Shown: in pieces, positions 41,226 to 51,825 of the stretch
Numbering within the stretch: position 1 is the stretch's first letter
Layout of the letters: every line of letters begins with the position of its first letter
Assembly: GCA_019918135.1 (NCBI GenBank)
Contig: WBZZ01002344.1
Coordinates: forward strand, 125,001 to 189,000
Length of the DNA stretch: 64,000 bases
DNA from: Paulinella micropora
Taxonomy: Eukaryota; Cercozoa; Imbricatea; Euglyphida; Paulinellidae
Reading direction: 5' to 3'
Translations under genes and position numbers: made by a program
Notes under the pieces: model-generated
Told to the model about the DNA's origin: nothing
The model's input: the letters and a program-made list of their open reading frames with translations, nothing else
The model's database searches: none

Positions 41226-41258
<33 letters not shown>
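41081..41258. repeat. TACA/CATA and TA microsatellite
   Basis: Tetranucleotide CATA/AATA repeats followed by CA and TA dinucleotides, the mirror of the TG/TATG tract outside the left repeat. It abuts the palindrome at 41,259. Confidence 0.9.
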
Positions 41259-41679
41259 GATCATTTATATATATAAACCTGTCCATACATACATTAAATA
41301 CAAGCACAGAAAAACAGAAAAACACACATACGACACATACAACAACCCGCCCTGTTATAAAAAATATGTCATTTTACAAAAACAAAAATAACAACAATAA
41401 ATACAAAGGCTTATTTTGTCATTTTGTCGTTATGAGACCACATAACACACGAGGAAATATATATCTTTATTCAGTGAGGGATTCATTAAATGTTATGTAG
41501 TCTCATAACGACAAAATGACAAAATAAGCCTTTGTATTTATTGTTGTTATTTTTGTTTTTGTAAAATGACATATTTTTTATAACAGGGCGGGTTGTTGTA
41601 TGTGTCGTATGTGTGTTTTTCTGTTTTTCTGTGCTTGTATTTAATGTATGTATGGACAGGTTTATATATATAAATGATC
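41259..41679. repeat. Long palindrome with perfect 180-base arms
   Basis: The arm 41,259-41,438 (starting GATCATTTATATATATAAAC) is exactly the reverse complement of 41,500-41,679. The 61-base centre (41,439-41,499) adds about eight more pairs with one mismatch. Arms of this length without divergence are recent, actively maintained, or an assembly fold-back. It lies exactly between virus 1 and virus 2. Possible readings are a viral hairpin telomere in its replicated, unresolved form, a fold-back transposon, or a chimeric read junction. Confidence 0.92.
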
Positions 41680-41691
41680 ATCAACTCTTCG

Positions 41692-41728
41692 CGGGGCAAG
41701 GGGGGGTTGGGGGGGTTGGGGGGGGGAT
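41692..41728 (+). other. G-run tract with quadruplex potential
   Basis: Four G-runs of four to nine bases separated by CAA, TT and TT, just outside the palindrome. The spacing could form a G-quadruplex, and TTGGGG words resemble some protist telomere repeats, though it is too short and irregular to be called a telomere. Confidence 0.6.
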
Positions 41729-42007
41729 AATCACGGAAGCAAAATAGGAGACATACACAAAAGGAAAAAAAAGTAACTTTTTGCTTTTTCTTCTCGGACG
41801 ATCGGCCAAAAATCCTTTTTGACCAAAATTGGTGGCATCGGCTCAGCCGTAACGATATTATTTTGCTGATATGAGCTTTCTATTTTCGTTAAAATAACTA
41901 GTCCATCTATCTATATTCTTATCTGCTTTTTCTCCATATTTTTTCTCGTATTCAAGTTTAAGATTTTTTGGTTACTCATTGTATTTCTTTCTATATTTTG
42001 CTTTATA

Positions 42008-42301
42008 TTATTTTCGTCTGTCAAGACTGGCCTTCTGGTATATATCCAATAATACATGCTCTTTGCTATCATTATGTGCTTTATTCGCATTCTTTTTCTT
42101 GTCGTAGCATGCTTTATTGTATTCTTTTAACTTGTCCTTATTTTCTTGACGATGTCGCTTCTTTCTTTGTGCTATTCCTTCTTTATTCTTCCCATAATAT
42201 TCCCTTTGGTATTTTTGTATTCTCAAAAATGCGAAACTATCCCCGTATTTTTGTGAGATATACCTTTGTCTGTTCGCGTATTGTTCATCAGCGGTAGGCA
42301 T
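42008..42301 (-). CDS. Small basic helical protein
   Basis: A 97-residue protein, MPTADEQYANRQRYISQKYG and onwards, very rich in Lys, Arg, Tyr and Gln, with REYYGKNKEGIAQRKKRHR. The spaced YY-x-K/N-N-x-E-I pattern is also found in the damaged frame at 42,836-43,063, so the two may be paralogues. It probably binds nucleic acid; no named family. Confidence 0.5.
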   Translation of the reverse strand: MPTADEQYANRQRYISQKYGDSFAFLRIQKYQREYYGKNKEGIAQRKKRHRQENKDKLKEYNKACYDKKKNANKAHNDSKEHVLLDIYQKASLDRRK

Positions 42302-42315
42302 TATTACTTTATAGT

Positions 42316-42384
42316 AATATTGACCCTTATCCTTAAATGGAATATTGACCCTTATCCTTAAATGGAATATTGACCCTTAATATG
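42316..42384. repeat. 25-bp tandem repeat, about 2.7 copies
   Basis: The unit starting AATATTGACCCTTATCCTTA is present twice in full and once partly, immediately upstream of the small basic gene on the minus strand. A control element is possible. Confidence 0.85.
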
Positions 42385-42387
42385 TAA

Positions 42388-42835
42388 TTCAACGAGGATG
42401 AATATAAGAGCAGGCGAGAGAGATTGGCTTCTCCTAAGGGGTGTCCAACCTTATGGTTGGCTGTGTCCTACTTGACCCTTACGAGGTTGGACACTTTTTA
42501 GTTATTAAATTTCAGTATTTATTATATTATTCTTCTTCCTATTAATTATATTTTAACTTATCCAACCTGTCCAGGGTTTAATGAAAGAGTAGTAAATTTT
42601 TTTCCTCTCCCTATTTTCATATCCCCCTTTATAAAAATTCCGCCCGCGGGGGGGGGGGGGGGGGGGGGTTGGCCTGGACACTTGCCTTCGTTAATACTAA
42701 CACTACTATCTCTCGGATTGCTCCTATTAATCTCAGCCGTCCAGGTCGTTTTTAACAACATTTTAGTATTTTTGTGTGCGGGTGTGATTTATTATTTAAA
42801 ATAATCAAAATAATATAATTATATATAGGGACATA
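42388..42835. other. Intergenic region with hairpin and G22 run
   Basis: No convincing gene. It holds an inverted repeat with arms GTGTCCAACCT (about 42,437) and AGGTTGGACAC (about 42,484) and an uninterrupted run of about 22 G bases near 42,647-42,669. Confidence 0.6.
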
Positions 42836-43063
42836 ATGCCGAGGACACCTTAATTCACTAAGGAAGAAGTAGTTCAGCGGAGAAGGGAAAGGGCGAAAGC
42901 ATTTTTGAAGGTTCATCCTGATAAGAATAGGGCAAATGCGAAAGCATACTATTACAAGAACCAAGAGAGGATAAAATTACTGCGGAAGGAGAAATATGAA
43001 AAACAAAAAGAGAAATTGCTTGAATTAAGGGTTTTTCGTAATAATGTATTAAACAATATATAA
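42836..43063 (+). pseudogene. Small basic helical protein with an early stop
   Basis: One frame from ATG 42836 to the stop at 43061-43063 would give 75 residues, but the sixth codon is TAA. The body (EEVVQRRRERAKAFLKVHP, AYYYKNQERIKLLRKEK) has the same YY-K-N-x-E-x-I pattern as the protein at 42,008-42,301. A TATATATAG box is 9-17 bases upstream of the ATG. Confidence 0.5.
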
Positions 43064-43103
43064 TTTATTTTATATATTCCTGTAAAAAAAATATATATAC
43101 AGT

Positions 43104-43110
43104 TATATAA
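43104..43110 (+). promoter_or_regulatory. TATATAA box 3 bases before a start codon
   Basis: TATATAA ends 3 bases before the ATG at 43114. The same word ends 1 base before the ATGs at 43776 (43,768-43,774) and 46275 (46,267-46,273), each as TATATAAC-ATG, and a related TATATAATATA touches the ATG at 61113. The fixed spacing suggests an initiator or promoter of virus 2 giving very short leaders. Confidence 0.55.
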
Positions 43111-43113
43111 ACC

Positions 43114-43626
43114 ATGGACACCTCTCACAGCCGATCGTATTGGACATATGATGACTTACGACTTCATTTAGATTATGTAAATGGAAATTACTTCCTAAAT
43201 CTAGTCAATGTTGTTTCATTCATCTCGCCTGACGGAAAGTGGAACACTGCCGACTGGAAACTTGTGAAACATATAGAAAAAGGAGAAGAACAACATTGTT
43301 GTTGCTCACACGAGATTACAAAAAACTATATCGTAAAAAATGTAAAAAACGGAAACGAAATGGTGCTGGGCTCTGAATCTATCAAGCGGTTTGAGAATGA
43401 CAAAATGAACGAAGATATATCATTACTCATTCGCACTATTGATAATCAGAACATTAAATTCTGCTGTTTTTGTAACAGCAACAGGGCGATTCTAAAAAAG
43501 ATCGTGGAAAGGTATCCGAACAGAAACAAGTATTACCATAAAGCCTGCTTAATAAATAGATTGAAGTATTGCGAACATTGCGGACAATACAATGGATTTA
43601 CTAAATGTGGGTGCTTGAATAAGTAA
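43114..43626 (+). CDS. Zinc-finger protein of virus 2
   Basis: A 170-residue protein with two cysteine-rich parts. Residues 63-95 hold CCCSHEITKNYIVKN followed by a glycine-serine turn (VLGSESIKRF), the C-x-C...I.N...GN...lG..C.k.F type seen in proteins of many large DNA viruses. The C-terminal half has FCCFCNSNRAIL, a histidine, and CEHCGQYNGFTKCGC. It may bind DNA or RNA. It is intact and lies directly upstream of the primase-helicase gene with the same TATATAA-type leader. Confidence 0.6.
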   Translation: MDTSHSRSYWTYDDLRLHLDYVNGNYFLNLVNVVSFISPDGKWNTADWKLVKHIEKGEEQHCCCSHEITKNYIVKNVKNGNEMVLGSESIKRFENDKMNEDISLLIRTIDNQNIKFCCFCNSNRAILKKIVERYPNRNKYYHKACLINRLKYCEHCGQYNGFTKCGCLNK

Positions 43627-43775
43627 GTAAAAAAAGAAAATTATTTTTTTTTCATAACAGTTGACGATATATAAAATATTACAATTTCCTATTAAGGACA
43701 ATGGTATATATTGTTATACGGATATATAGAATAATTAATTTATTTTTATAAAAAAGATCCGAGCGACTATATAAC

Positions 43776-46233
43776 ATGACCGCCCCGACACTGACCAATG
43801 GACAATGGTATTGGAAACAAGAAGAAGCACTGAGAGATAAACCACAGGATGCGGTTCTTATTAAGTGGGGAAATAAACAATTCACAACTGTTTCATCTCA
43901 AGAGGATTTCATTGAATTGATTGAAAAAACACCTGATGAACAAAAGCAATACTAAGTATTAATGGAAAACAAACCCCAGCGAATGTTTGCAGATATTGAT
44001 GGTGATGAATTATCAATCTCACGAGAAAAAATGTATGAGCGGTGGAACACACTCATGGAAAATGTATTTACTAATGTAGGCTTGAAGTATAATCCTAAAA
44101 AAAGCAAAATTCTTAGATGCTAGCAAGAATGGTAAAATGTCGTGTCATTTTTCTTATGATAACGGCTTGGTATTCAAAAACTGTGAAACACAAAAAGAGT
44201 TTTGGAAGTATGTGGAAGTGGTGATTGAAAAGATTATCCTGACCTCTGCTTCACATTTGAACGAGCCGACAAGAATATTGAATTACGAACCATACTTGAT
44301 ATTTCCGTCTATAACAAAAACAGGGCTTTTCGCACTATCTACTCTCATAAAGAGGATAGCGATCGTGTTTTGCTTCCATATTCATATACCCCAAAAACAA
44401 ACACCTTGAAATTGCTACAAGATGTAGAAGTAGATGATTATTTGATTATGCGACCTGATGATAATACATTTTACGATGTCGAAATTCCAGAATAATTACA
44501 ACTTTGAAACGATATCAACATATCACAATGGAAGAAATACGCGAAATTATACTCCGTAAAATACCAAATGTAGAAATTGTTGAAATAAAGCAGAGAATGT
44601 TTATTCTAAAAACCATAGGGACACGAGTATGTATTATAAACGGGAAGAAAACAACAGCGATAATTGCTATGTAGTAATACTATGGAGAAGAGACCGGTTA
44701 TACTTCTACTGTCATGATAGTAATTGCGAAGGAAAAGGTGTAAAAATTCACGAACTATCGCCACCTATCGTCCGTAATATCAATACGATTGATGACCTAC
44801 GACGACTCGCCAGCGAATGTAATAATATACCAAAGTTCAAGGAGTTGCTAGATACTGCTGTGGCTTGGATGAATAATTCATACACTTTTGCTAACTTAGC
44901 AAAGCCGACCATAATTGAAGAATATGTTGATTCCCAAGGTAAGCAGGTGTTCCGCTACAAGACGGAATCAGCAATGGAATCATTCTTTAAAAACAAAAGA
45001 ATAAAAACTAACTTATCAAAGGAAGACTGGATAGAATTAGGTAAAAATCCAGCTAAATTGAATGTTGTTGATTTGTATAAAATGTGGACTACACACCCGA
45101 GAAGGCGAGAAGTTAATGATGTGATCTTTGATCCTAAGGCATACTTTGATAACGACAAACAAGGGTTTTATAACTTGTTTAAGGGTTTTGAAATTCCAAC
45201 AGACACATTGAAAGATGTAAAATCATTCACAGCAGAAGAAGAAAAAAATGAAGCACTCTTCCAACATATCCTAAACAGATGGTGCGGGGGAAGGCAGGAC
45301 ATATACAAAAATGTGCTTGATATGTTTGCGAGTATTTACCAAAAGCCGTGGCAAAAACTACATTTATCATTAGTTTTGACTAGCACTGAACGAGCAGGTA
45401 AGGGTATTATTCTTGAAATATTCAAAGACATAATAGGTGCTGATTATTACTTCCAGCCGTCCGATGTTAAAGAAATATTAGGTGATTTCAATGCTCAACT
45501 AGCAAAAGCAATCGTGGTATTTATGGACGAAATGGTATGGGGTGGTGACAAGGAACGAGCGGGAACAATTAAGAAACTTGTATCAGAAAACACGCTCACT
45601 CTTAAACAAAAATATTTACCAAATCTAACATTAGAAAATATGTTATTCTTAGTCCTTGCTTCAAATGAAGAATGGGTTGAGCCAGCGGGAACCACTGAGC
45701 AGCGATGGCTAGTCCTTGATGTTTCTGATGAACTGGCACTCATGAAACCAGACGAGAAGAGAAAAGTGATTACAGATATTAGATCTATTGACAGGCAACG
45801 ACTGGCGAAGTTTCTTCTTGAAAGAGACCTCAGCGATTTTAACGACCGCGAAACAATCATCACAAAGGGACTGCGAGAACAAAAAGTAAAATCTCTTTCA
45901 AAGTTGAGAAAGTGGTGGTTGGATTGCTTAAACTTAGACTTAGGCCAATTTCCTGAAATTCATTTTGGTAAGGAAGTTTCAAAAGAAACATTGTATGATG
46001 TGTATAAAGCAAATGTTAATGATCCACACACTTCACGGGTAAGTTTCTGGACTAGCCTTAGAAAACTTTTACCAAATATGGTAGAAAAGAAGAAAACACT
46101 GGAAGAGGGTGTAAGGATTAGATACATAGATTTACCAACCTTAGAAGAATGTAAAAATCAATGGAAGGTTATTTACGGCGATAATGAATGGACTTTTGAC
46201 GACGACGGCGACGACGACGACGGCGATGAATAA
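43776..46233 (+). pseudogene. AEP primase / SF3 helicase (D5-like) with stops and frameshifts
   Basis: From ATG 43776 the AEP primase part is visible in pieces. A TAA stands at 43953-43955, in the same frame as the catalytic MFADIDGD; a second stop (TAG) is at about 44,128, and then in another frame SCHFSYDNGLVFKNC and the DISVYNKNRAFRTIYSHK strand follow. The zinc-containing linker is YFYCHDSNCEGKGV. From 44629 to 46233 the frame is intact and holds the SF3 helicase: P-loop region TSTERAGKGIILEIF, Walker B VVFMDEMVWGGDKE, sensor LASNEEWV and arginine GTTEQRWLVLD. It ends in an Asp/Gly-rich tail. D5-type primase-helicases prime and unwind the viral genome. The helicase is preserved but the primase is broken. 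Confidence 0.82.
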
Positions 46234-46274
46234 ATAATATAGAACAGTTTTGTTTTGTTATGCTTATATATAAC

Positions 46275-46940
46275 ATGTCAACCAAAAAAGATTATCTGAG
46301 CCAAATAGAAAAATGGACTCATCTGAGTAGTGATATTAAACTACCAACAAGCAAATCACTTAAACCTGGTATCGTCGCATTTTACGAAAAATACCGACCC
46401 GAACAAAATCTACAGAGTGACAATGTTGAAGTTGTATTACCTTCTTCCGATACGATGAAAAAATTCTTTGATAATGAACCAGAAACAACAGAAGAATTTA
46501 CATCCTTTCAAGAAAGTGATTTGAAGGAAACTGGTATTACTGAAATTAAAACTAATGTAGGAGAAGAACTGGCGAAAAAAGAATTGCTAGTTTTAGAAGT
46601 AAAAGAGGAGTCCGCACCAGTTAGGGAGAAGAAAACACCTATTAAAGCAAAGCGAAATCCGCCCGAGAGCGGGTATAGTTGCTATGAAATAATAACGGCA
46701 CATTTGAAAGTATCAAAAGAACCGTTTAATTTCTTGTATATGAAAGTGGAAGACCGCACCATATTACAGGAGGATATGAAGAAATGGCACGAGAGTAGAT
46801 ATGCTCACATACCACCAGACCAACGACCTATTTTTAAATATGGCAAGTTAGATTATAAGACATTTTTCCGCGATGTCTTATCTCAGCACGAAGGGAAACT
46901 AACAACACTAAAAGATATGTATGACAGGTTTCATATGTAA
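46275..46940 (+). CDS. Unknown protein of virus 2
   Basis: About 221 residues from the ATG at 46275 (MSTKKDYLSQIEKWTHLS), chosen over the in-frame ATG at 46260 because the TATATAAC box sits between them. The middle is acidic and low in complexity, with a basic KKTPIKAKRNPPESGY linker; the C-terminal 80 residues look globular (FNFLYMKVEDRTILQEDMKK). No family recognised. It ends 10 bases inside the convergent gene on the minus strand. Confidence 0.55.
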   Translation: MSTKKDYLSQIEKWTHLSSDIKLPTSKSLKPGIVAFYEKYRPEQNLQSDNVEVVLPSSDTMKKFFDNEPETTEEFTSFQESDLKETGITEIKTNVGEELAKKELLVLEVKEESAPVREKKTPIKAKRNPPESGYSCYEIITAHLKVSKEPFNFLYMKVEDRTILQEDMKKWHESRYAHIPPDQRPIFKYGKLDYKTFFRDVLSQHEGKLTTLKDMYDRFHM

Positions 46941-47496
46941 TCAGCAGTCAGTGCTATATCTCTCATCACATCAATATTAAAATATGATGGTTTAAAGGAT
47001 ACATAATCGGCTGATGCCGTTTTGTAATATACTTCCAATGTTATTGGAGCATCTGTCGCATATGTCAATAAAACCTCATTGGTTGTATTTCCAGAAATTC
47101 GTATTGTTGTATTATTGGTGGTGTCCGCGGGGATTGGGCAAGTCATCGACCATATCATTTTCATTTGGACTCCGTATCTTTGAATTAGCCATACACAATC
47201 AAAAGACTTATACTCAATGGCGGTTGTATAATTTAGCACTTCACTATAAAAATCATCAACATTTGTTCCGTCCGTTTTATGAAACCAGAACTGAAAGGTT
47301 CCAATTCCAGACGGGGCGGGCAAATTTAAAGACCCACGAAAAGCAACTTTAATAAAGTAACCATAACCTAAATTGGATATCGTTTTGCTGCCATATCCGC
47401 CACTACAAAGAGTAGTGAATGTTGAACTTTCCATCCACGATCTAAGATCAATACCAACATAAGCATTTTGAATGTTTCTTGTTAATGTAGGAGTAG
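46931..47496 (-). pseudogene. C-terminal part of a beta-rich viral protein, split by a transposon
   Basis: This minus-strand frame runs from the transposon edge to 46931. The remaining N-terminal part lies 8.7 kb away at 56191-56254. Removing the transposon and one copy of the 4-base duplication leaves an uninterrupted 630-base frame (209 residues) starting MNIFGRSQEQQ. The body is beta-rich with many Thr, Asn and Tyr residues (GTFQFWFHKTDGTN, ISGNTTNEVLLTYATD). A minor capsid or receptor-binding protein is possible, but no family is recognised. The gene was intact when the transposon entered. Confidence 0.75.
47493..47496. repeat. Target-site duplication GTAG, left copy
   Basis: GTAG immediately outside the left inverted repeat, matched by GTAG at 56187-56190 outside the right one; 4-bp duplications occur in several DNA transposon superfamilies, for example Sola and Academ. 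Confidence 0.8.
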
Positions 47497-48052
47497 AACA
47501 AACATTACGACGAAACCTAATATACGGATTTCACGAAATTTTTCCCGATGATTTTCAGAATATCTGAAATACTTGCAGAAATGATTCCAAAAGCTATATT
47601 ATTTACTTATTATGAGCAGGAATGAAAAAACAACGCTTGTACATACTCTAACACACTCATTTCAAGTTCACCGGCAGCGAAATATATGCTAGGAGTGGGA
47701 ACTATTTTCATTAAATTTACTGATTTTGCAAGCGGTCGCTTTTTATTAATACTACATGGCTTTTATTGTTTTATGTGTTCTAATCATTAACATTAATTAA
47801 TTCAACAATTTAGAAAAGATTTAAAGTGAAAATATTAAAATTTGAATTCAAAAATTCAAATTTTGTATGTATTTACAGTGTTTTCACCATTTAAATTTTC
47901 CCAAGTCAGAAAAATGTGATCAAGACATCCCCTGGCAGGTTTTTTGAGCGGGATCTTTGATGTAGATGATAATTCAACTGAATATAATGTTATTTCCGAC
48001 CGGCACCATCGAAAACATATTCAGAACTTGACTTCAAAACTTAATTTTTTAT
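47497..48052 (+). repeat. Left terminal inverted repeat of the DNA transposon
   Basis: Starts AACAAACATTACGACGAAAC and matches the reverse complement of 55630-56186 for about 556 bases with only a few differences. Identity stops sharply inward at ATG|ATATC versus ATG|GAAAT. Confidence 0.92.
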
Positions 48053-48228
48053 GATATCACTGTAATTTTTTCCTAAGTCAAATTGCATATGTGAACATCA
48101 GAAAGCTAAGTTTACAAGCGGGTTCAGTTGCGGGTAGTTAGTATTAACAATATTAATAGTGTTTTTGATGTTTTACTTTAGATTCAATACTGGAACTAAC
48201 TTAGAGAAAATTTAAATCAGGATCATAT

Positions 48229-50516
48229 TTAATAACCCGTCCACATAGCCATTCGCACGAAGTTGTTGCGTTGAATTTGTTGTTGTCGCGCTAGTTCCTG
48301 CTCGTTAAAAAGCAAATGATATTGATAAAGGTTGGGCTGTGGAACTTGCTGTTGATTTGCATAATACGTTTGTTGGCAGGCGTTGGCTTGAGGCACGCTT
48401 ACAGCATAGCCGCCTGTGTTGATGCCAAAGTCAACTGCTGGAGCAAACTGGGATTGTTGTTGTTGCTGTGCTTTTACAACAGCTTGAGCAATCAGTTCAG
48501 GTGTAATTACACTGTTATTAATATATTGCGCTGGAGTTGCAGACCGCTCTGGAGTTTCAGGCGTAGGCGTAACGAGTGGCTGAGGCACAGGTGCAGCGTT
48601 ACTAGGTTTTTTTTGCTGTTGCATTTTCAACAACTCTTGCAACATTTTGACAACGGTTGGATCAGACGATTGAACCTGAACATTTGAAGCTGGAGGCACT
48701 GTTGGCTTCAGCACCTCAGCCTTCGGCGGGGTAGAAGTCTTAGGACTCTTACTCGTAGGAGGCTATCAATACATCATTTGCAAGTGACTCATCGCAAGGT
48801 AAGACAAATACCTTTGGGGTTTTTTGCTTCTTGACCGCGGGCGGCGACGAGAATTCAAACTTCTGTGGCTTCTTGCTTTCGCGTTTTTCCCCCTTCGTCT
48901 TGAAGAAATATTCCGGGCACTTCAACTTCTTGACAGCCTTGACAGGAAACTCCGACTCACTCTCCACCTGCTTCAAGTTGGCCTCTTCGTCAGGCGGAGG
49001 CAAAGTTTCTTCTTCCGGTTCAGCGTCAGATTCAGTGTCAAACAACTGTTCATCCAAGGGAACGAATTCCAACATTTCCGGTGGAGTGTCCTTGGGACTT
49101 ATCTTCCTTGCGTCGTAAGCGTGCATCAACTTGCTCCATTCGGCCCATTCATCCGGACGGCATTTTCCGGCCAACCTACTCTGATCCACGTCAACCAGTT
49201 TCCAACTCATTCGCAGTATTTGCTTGAATGGAAGTTGACCTTTACCTTTCTTTTTAACAATACGACCGACAATAATGCAGTAGGGATGTGCTTCCCTTTT
49301 GCCGCGAGTCAAGGCATGCTTTTCACCCAAACTACAAGTCAATAAATTTCAAAGAGTCAGTATTTATTAGAAAGTGTTTACCCAAGAACAGTGACTACTT
49401 CAGGAGTTTTACCCACGATAACCAGTTTGTCTTTGATCTCACACGGATAATTGCCCATCGTTTTGACACCATGTTGGGAACTGAAGTCAGCCTTCGATGC
49501 AAGCCTGTCGAAGTGGAGTACGCGAGCACTGAGCCCAAGATGCAGTCTGGTGGCTTGCCCCTGGTTCCTTTGGTAACAAAAAATAATTGTCGGTTGCGAA
49601 GAACCAACCGTCAGCCTGCTTAAGACGGCGGGTTTCCTCCGGGCTGATCTCGTCTTCCGGACTCGGGGTCGAGGGAATTGGTGACGACTCTGGTGACTTC
49701 GGGGTTTCCGGCGAAGATGTCGATTGCGGGGGGACCATGGCCTTGTTGTCCTGGACCGCCTGTGGCTTGTCCGGACCAGTTACTTCCACATCTTTCTGAA
49801 TAGTTCACGAACTGAGAGATTGACCCATAGTTTGTACCGATGAAAACCTGAAGTCCATTGGGATTCTTGACCGCGTCGGCAGCCTTGGGCAGTTCCGGTG
49901 CCTTAGGGGGTGCCTACACGGAAAAAATTTCTACGAATTGTCAATATTTGCAACGAGGCAACCGATTAAACAAATGAGAAACACATGACAGTACTAGGTG
50001 ACCTGAGTGAGTGCTTTTGCTTTATCATGTTGCTTAATCGGTTGCTTGGCTTTTTTTGGGATCCGGAGCTTTGGCTTTCTTGGCATGCTTCTTGGGTTTG
50101 TCTACTCTGGCTTTCTTGGCAGGTGGGGGTGCACTTTCTTTCACAGCCACTTTCCCATCAGGGACACAGCCGGTGAGTGGGGCTGGGGGGGGGGGGGGGT
50201 GGGGGTGGGGGTGGGGCTGGGGCAGGGGGTGCAGGCCTCCGACGCTGAAGGCGTCCTCCCTGCGCAGGCACCGGTGCATTTTCCCAAAGACCAGCAGCAG
50301 AACGTCTCTTGGTCGTCGCGTTGTACGAGTAGATCACGTTGGGAGCAAGTTCGTTCCAACTGACAGGCCAATGCCAGTACTTGCTGCGAACTTTTTCTGG
50401 CAAGTCGACATCCGCCACTCTGACAACATCAGGCAGACCGTTGATGGTCAGATATCCTTCTCCATTGAAGTCGCTTCGAATAGTCTGAACACTCTCTACG
50501 AGAGGTCTCGCCATGT
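48229..50516 (-). CDS. Accessory transposon gene, multi-exon, unknown function
   Basis: Coding pieces on the minus strand at about 50,516-50,034, 49,915-49,382, 49,331-48,749 and 48,714-48,229 seem to belong to one gene. One intron is clear: GT at 49,381 to AG at 49,332 (50 bases), joining VGKTPEVVTVLG to GEKHALTRGKRE. A coding frame before it (RVLHFDRLASKADF, GVKTMGNYPCEIK) has no break. The product starts near MARPLVESVQTIRSDF, has a Pro-rich stretch over a C-run, a basic PAKKARVDKPKKHAKK patch, an acidic middle (DTESDAEPEEE) and a Gln-rich C-terminus. Frame changes at the C-run (about 50,190) and near 49,800 are mutations or errors. No domain recognised; a DNA-binding helper of the transposase is possible. 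Confidence 0.5.
49332..49381 (-). other. Intron in the accessory gene
   Basis: On the minus strand GTAAACAC at the donor and TTGACTTGTAG at the acceptor give a 50-base intron that restores a continuous frame across the junction. Confidence 0.65.
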
Positions 50517-50619
50517 TGAAAACAAACGCCTTTCTGAGCACCCTTTTTTCGAATTGACCCACGCTCACCAGCCGGAACTTTTGAGTTCCCCAAAACTGCC
50601 CCAAAAAACCTGTCCTAAA

Positions 50620-51775
50620 CTTTGCAAATCCCCACTAGTGCCGAAATTGCCTTCGATTTTTTCGAAATGGCGACCCGAGACACCTAGGTTGTCAAGCCCA
50701 GCACTGCAAGATAGCGCTGTTTTTCATATCTGAAACCACAGTTCAACTGATAGAGGTCTTATAAAACGCTTGTACTTTTTCGCTACTTGAAACTCGTTGT
50801 GATGCCCTTTATTTTTTAGGCAGCCTGCCTTTATGGTCTGCTTAGCGTTGTTTTTGGTACTGAGTCTCTTCCCTACTGCAAATGTACTCCATTTGCTTGT
50901 GCAATGCTAGTGCAGTACTGTGCCAACTGTGCTGATATGTTTAGGCTTCCTTTTTGGTGATAATGCAACACCAATCTCCCGAACAGGAATGGAGTAAAGG
51001 TCGGTGTTCATTTGTTGCCACGAGTTGCGTGCTTGCTTTCCTGAGATAATGACTTAAATTGTGAACTGAAACGACAGGGCCTAAGTCGGCCCCCTCCTCG
51101 GATGCTTTGTTCGGTAAATCTTCGAGTAGCATGCAAGGTGGACATGATCAAGGTGACAACAACGGGTCGCGTCCATTCCCCCCCCCCCCCCCCCCCCCCC
51201 CCCCCGTTCTCTTGCTCTCTCTTTCTCCTCTCTTTCTTTCTTTTCTCTCTCTCTCTCTCTCTTCTTCTCTCTCTCTTCCTCTCTCTCTTTCTGTCTTTCT
51301 TTCTTTCTCTCTTTTTCTTTCTCTCTCTCATACGTATACCTACAACCCCCCCCTTGTTCACTTGCTCTCTTTCTCTTCTCTTTCTTTTTCTCTCTCTCTT
51401 CCTCTTCTCTTTCTTTTTCCCTCTCTCTCTTCCTCTCTCTCTCCCTCTCTCTCTCTCTTCCTTACTTGCTTGCGTTGCACGCACTGCGCGACCGATGGAA
51501 TTGGCTGTCGGCGGAGAGGGGAGGACCGAGTGCAACCCTTCGCGGGATGCACTGTGCACAAGTCTTAGACTGTGATGGTTCATGCCAGCCCCGAAGCCAT
51601 TCCTGGTGTTATGGATGCTCTGCACTTTAATTTGTTGCTTTTTTCTTCTTTTTTTTAACTTCGGTTTTTTTTTTGACATTTTTGCGTAACCCTCTCATAC
51701 CTACAACCCCCCCCCCCCCTTCTCTTGCTCTCTCTTTCTCTTCTCTTTCTTGTTCTCTCTCTCTTCCTCTCTCTT

Positions 51776-51825
<50 letters not shown>

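Noticed and set aside
9650..41258. HUH rolling-circle endonuclease or family B DNA polymerase in virus 1
   Set aside because: Looked for HUH and YDTDS-type motifs in the plausible frames and saw none; replication genes seen are TV-Pol and UL9-like.
41692..41728. Host telomere
   Set aside because: Only four irregular G-runs in the interior of the contig, not a repeated telomeric unit.
51102..51575. Poly-Ser/Leu frames and antisense poly-Arg/Glu frames
   Set aside because: Low-complexity translation of CT tracts.
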